A stretch of DNA of 24,635 nucleotides, from NCBI GenBank assembly GCA_947176485.1, contig CAMWQS010000008.1, positions 1 to 24,635 on the forward strand. Direction: 5' to 3'. The first letter of the stretch is position 1, and every line of letters begins with the position of its first letter. This stretch comes from an uncultured Clostridia bacterium. GTDB taxonomy: Bacteria > Bacillota > Clostridia > Christensenellales > Borkfalkiaceae. This document shows, piece by piece, positions 23,085 to 24,635 of this stretch. The translations under genes and the position numbers were made by a program. The notes under the pieces were generated by a model, which was not told the DNA's origin, searched no databases, and worked only from the letters and a program-made list of their open reading frames with translations.

Positions 23085-23110
23085 GAAAAAATGCACCGCT
23101 CATTCGGTGC
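23085..23110 (-). terminator. Minus-strand terminator-like hairpin upstream of the Gx-rnf promoter
   Basis: Read on the minus strand: GCACCG, AATGAG loop, CGGTGC, then ATTTTTTC. It would stop leftward transcription before the operon promoter; on the plus strand no T tract follows. The 6-base stem is short, so confidence is moderate. Confidence 0.45.
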
Positions 23111-23128
23111 GTGTAGCAGAATAATGTC

Positions 23129-23157
23129 TTGACAAAGTCTTGCCGTAAAGCTATAAT
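23129..23157 (+). promoter_or_regulatory. Consensus sigma-A promoter of the M18 aminopeptidase
   Basis: TTGACA (23129-23134), 17-base spacer, TATAAT (23152-23157): a perfect match to consensus. AAAAGGAG (23173-23180) precedes the ATG at 23188 by 7 bases. A strong, constitutive-looking signal. Confidence 0.92.
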
Positions 23158-23187
23158 ATACGGTGAAAAACGAAAAGGAGTACAATT

Positions 23188-24561
23188 ATGGATTTGAAAT
23201 ATAAGCGTAAAAACGTCTACGAAGAAGCGGACGGCAAACAGCTTGAAGAAATTTATAACTTCGCAGAAGGCTACAAAGCCTTTCTCGACAGTTCCAAAAC
23301 CGAGCGCGATGCTTCACTTACCGCACAAAAGCTTGCAGAAGAAAACGGTTTTAAACCTTTCTCTTTCTCCGAAAAGTTAAAGGTGGGCGACAAGCGTTAC
23401 TTTATAAACAGACACAAAAACGTTTTCCTTATAAAGGTCGGCACCGAGGACGTGGAAAAGGACGGCGTAAGAATTATGGTTGCGCACGTCGATTCTCCCC
23501 GTCTCGATTTAAAACCCAACCCCATGTATGAGGAAGCGGGTCTTTGCTACTTCAAAACCCACTACTACGGCGGAATTAAAAAGTACCAGTGGACGGCAAT
23601 TCCCCTTGCATTGCACGGCGTTGCGGTTCTCCGCGGCGGCAAGCGCGTTGAAATCTGCGTGGGCGAAGACGAAACCGACCCCGTATTCTATATCACCGAC
23701 TTATTGCCCCACCTCGGCGCAGAGCAGTCTGCAAAGCCGCTCGGCAAGGCTATCGACGGTGAAAGCCTTAACGCGGTTATCGGCGGACTTCCCGTCGTAA
23801 GCGAGGACGAAGAGGATAAAAAGGACCCCGTCAAAACGGCTATTTTGAACCTTTTAAATAAAAAATACGGCTTGACCGAGGTTGACCTGCAGTGTTCCGA
23901 GCTGTGCCTCGTTCCCGCAGGCAAGGCGAGGGACGTCGGCTTTGACGGTGCTTTGATTTCTGCTTACGGGCACGACGACAAGGTCTGCGCTTACCCCGAA
24001 ATGAAGGCTATCTTCGACTGTGAATCTAAGCACACCGTGGTTGCGGTGTTCGCCGACAAGGAAGAAATAGGCAGCGTAGGTAATACGGGCATGCAGTCCA
24101 AAGTCATCTGCGACGTAATCGAAACCATCGCAAACTCGTTCAAGGCAAACCCCATCGAAGTAAGATACAACTCGAAGTGCATCTCTGCGGACGTAACCGC
24201 AGGCTACGACCCCGCTTACGCATCGGCTTTCGAAAAGCGCAACACGACCTTTATTAACTGCGGCGCTGCCGTTTCCAAATATACGGGCGCACGCGGCAAG
24301 TCGTCCACGAACGACGCTTCGGCGGAATTTATGGGCTGGATACGCGATATCTTCGAGGATAACGGCGTTTACTGGCAGACGGGCGAGCTCGGCGCGGTAG
24401 ACGTAGGCGGCGGCGGTACCGTTGCACAGTTTATCTCCAACCTCGGCATCGACACGGTAGACGTAGGCGTTCCCGTGCTCTCGATGCACGCCCCCTACGA
24501 GTTAATCTCTAAGGCAGATATCTATGCACTCTATCAAGCGTGCCTTGCATTCTGCAAATAA
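23188..24561 (+). CDS. M18 family aminopeptidase (ApeB/aspartyl aminopeptidase-like)
   Basis: 457 residues, normal family length. M18 enzymes are cytoplasmic dodecameric di-zinc aminopeptidases removing N-terminal residues, often acidic ones, from peptides. Metal ligands by position: H100 in MVAHVDSPRLDLKPNP, D264 in YGHDDKVCA, E292/E293 in DKEEIGSVGNTGMQ (catalytic base and ligand), D335 in CISADVTAGYDP, and H434 in LSMHAPYELISK. These correspond well to the five ligands in mammalian DNPEP. No signal peptide. It has a consensus promoter and its own ribosome site, divergent from the Gx-rnf operon. No terminator is visible before the repeat that follows. Bacterial paralogues differ in substrate, so the specificity is not assigned. 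Confidence 0.95.
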   Translation: MDLKYKRKNVYEEADGKQLEEIYNFAEGYKAFLDSSKTERDASLTAQKLAEENGFKPFSFSEKLKVGDKRYFINRHKNVFLIKVGTEDVEKDGVRIMVAHVDSPRLDLKPNPMYEEAGLCYFKTHYYGGIKKYQWTAIPLALHGVAVLRGGKRVEICVGEDETDPVFYITDLLPHLGAEQSAKPLGKAIDGESLNAVIGGLPVVSEDEEDKKDPVKTAILNLLNKKYGLTEVDLQCSELCLVPAGKARDVGFDGALISAYGHDDKVCAYPEMKAIFDCESKHTVVAVFADKEEIGSVGNTGMQSKVICDVIETIANSFKANPIEVRYNSKCISADVTAGYDPAYASAFEKRNTTFINCGAAVSKYTGARGKSSTNDASAEFMGWIRDIFEDNGVYWQTGELGAVDVGGGGTVAQFISNLGIDTVDVGVPVLSMHAPYELISKADIYALYQACLAFCK

Positions 24562-24566
24562 CGCCC

Positions 24567-24600
24567 CGTCATTGCGAGGAGCGCAGCGACGAAGCAATCT
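24567..24600. repeat. Interspersed palindromic intergenic repeat (CGTCATTGCGAGG... type)
   Basis: CGTCATTGCGAGGAGCGCAG followed by CGACGAAGCAATCT. The ends ATTGC and GCAAT and the interior can pair imperfectly. I recognise this type as a short intergenic repeat common in many bacterial genomes. It begins 5 bases after the aminopeptidase stop; whether more of an element follows is cut off by the window end (24635). Confidence 0.6.
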
Positions 24601-24635
24601 AACATTATATTCAAACAAAAGCGGCGCGGTTCAAT

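Noticed and set aside
23854..24489. 211-residue open frame on the minus strand
   Set aside because: It is antisense to the M18 aminopeptidase, whose metal ligands are all present.
1..24635. A dedicated phage-defence island or prophage
   Set aside because: No nuclease, integrase, transposase, phage structural gene or CRISPR array is seen; the genes are housekeeping, surface and redox functions.

Overview
The window looks like a chromosomal piece from an anaerobic, low-to-mid GC Gram-positive-type bacterium, probably an uncultured gut or environmental clostridial lineage (Bacillota). I infer this from the complete RnfCDGEAB operon led by a Gx-type transporter gene, a DegV protein, strong AGGAGG ribosome sites, sigma-A-like TTGACA/TATAAT promoters with 17-base spacers, several predicted lipoproteins, and no outer-membrane genes. 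The exact taxon cannot be read from the sequence. No mobile element, CRISPR array, tRNA or rRNA is visible.

Layout. Bases 1-5660 (+): the C-terminal part of a surface protein (Pro-rich linker plus BspA-like leucine-rich repeats), then a 1535-residue protein with a CvpA-like six-helix membrane domain and about 1250 predicted extracytoplasmic residues built from divergent repeats. Bases 5726-6655 (-): a DegV protein. Bases 6885-12200 (+): a membrane-anchored XRE regulator, glutamyl-tRNA synthetase and a fused MacB-like ABC transporter with a large external domain. Bases 12335-14677 (+): an FMN-binding lipoprotein, an ApbE flavin transferase and a NusG-domain-II membrane protein. Bases 14813-16612 (+): a secreted PL1 pectate-lyase-like lipoprotein. 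Bases 16713-23003 (-): Gx transporter, rnfC, D, G, E, A, B. Bases 23188-24561 (+): an M18 aminopeptidase, followed by part of an interspersed repeat.

The unifying theme is flavin-based extracytosolic electron transfer. Rnf couples ferredoxin oxidation to NAD+ reduction and ion translocation, and RnfD and RnfG carry covalently bound FMN attached by ApbE. Four GAT motifs are visible: one in RnfD, two in RnfG and one in the lipoprotein. RnfG seems to have two FMN-binding domains in tandem, and the free-standing FMN lipoprotein sits next to apbE, so there may be a longer external flavin relay than in textbook Rnf.

The best candidates for something undescribed are this extended flavin relay and the giant CvpA-like repeat protein. 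Three genes (XRE regulator, apbE, Gx transporter) also lack a Shine-Dalgarno site and have a promoter -10 box immediately before the ATG, suggesting leaderless or nearly leaderless transcripts.
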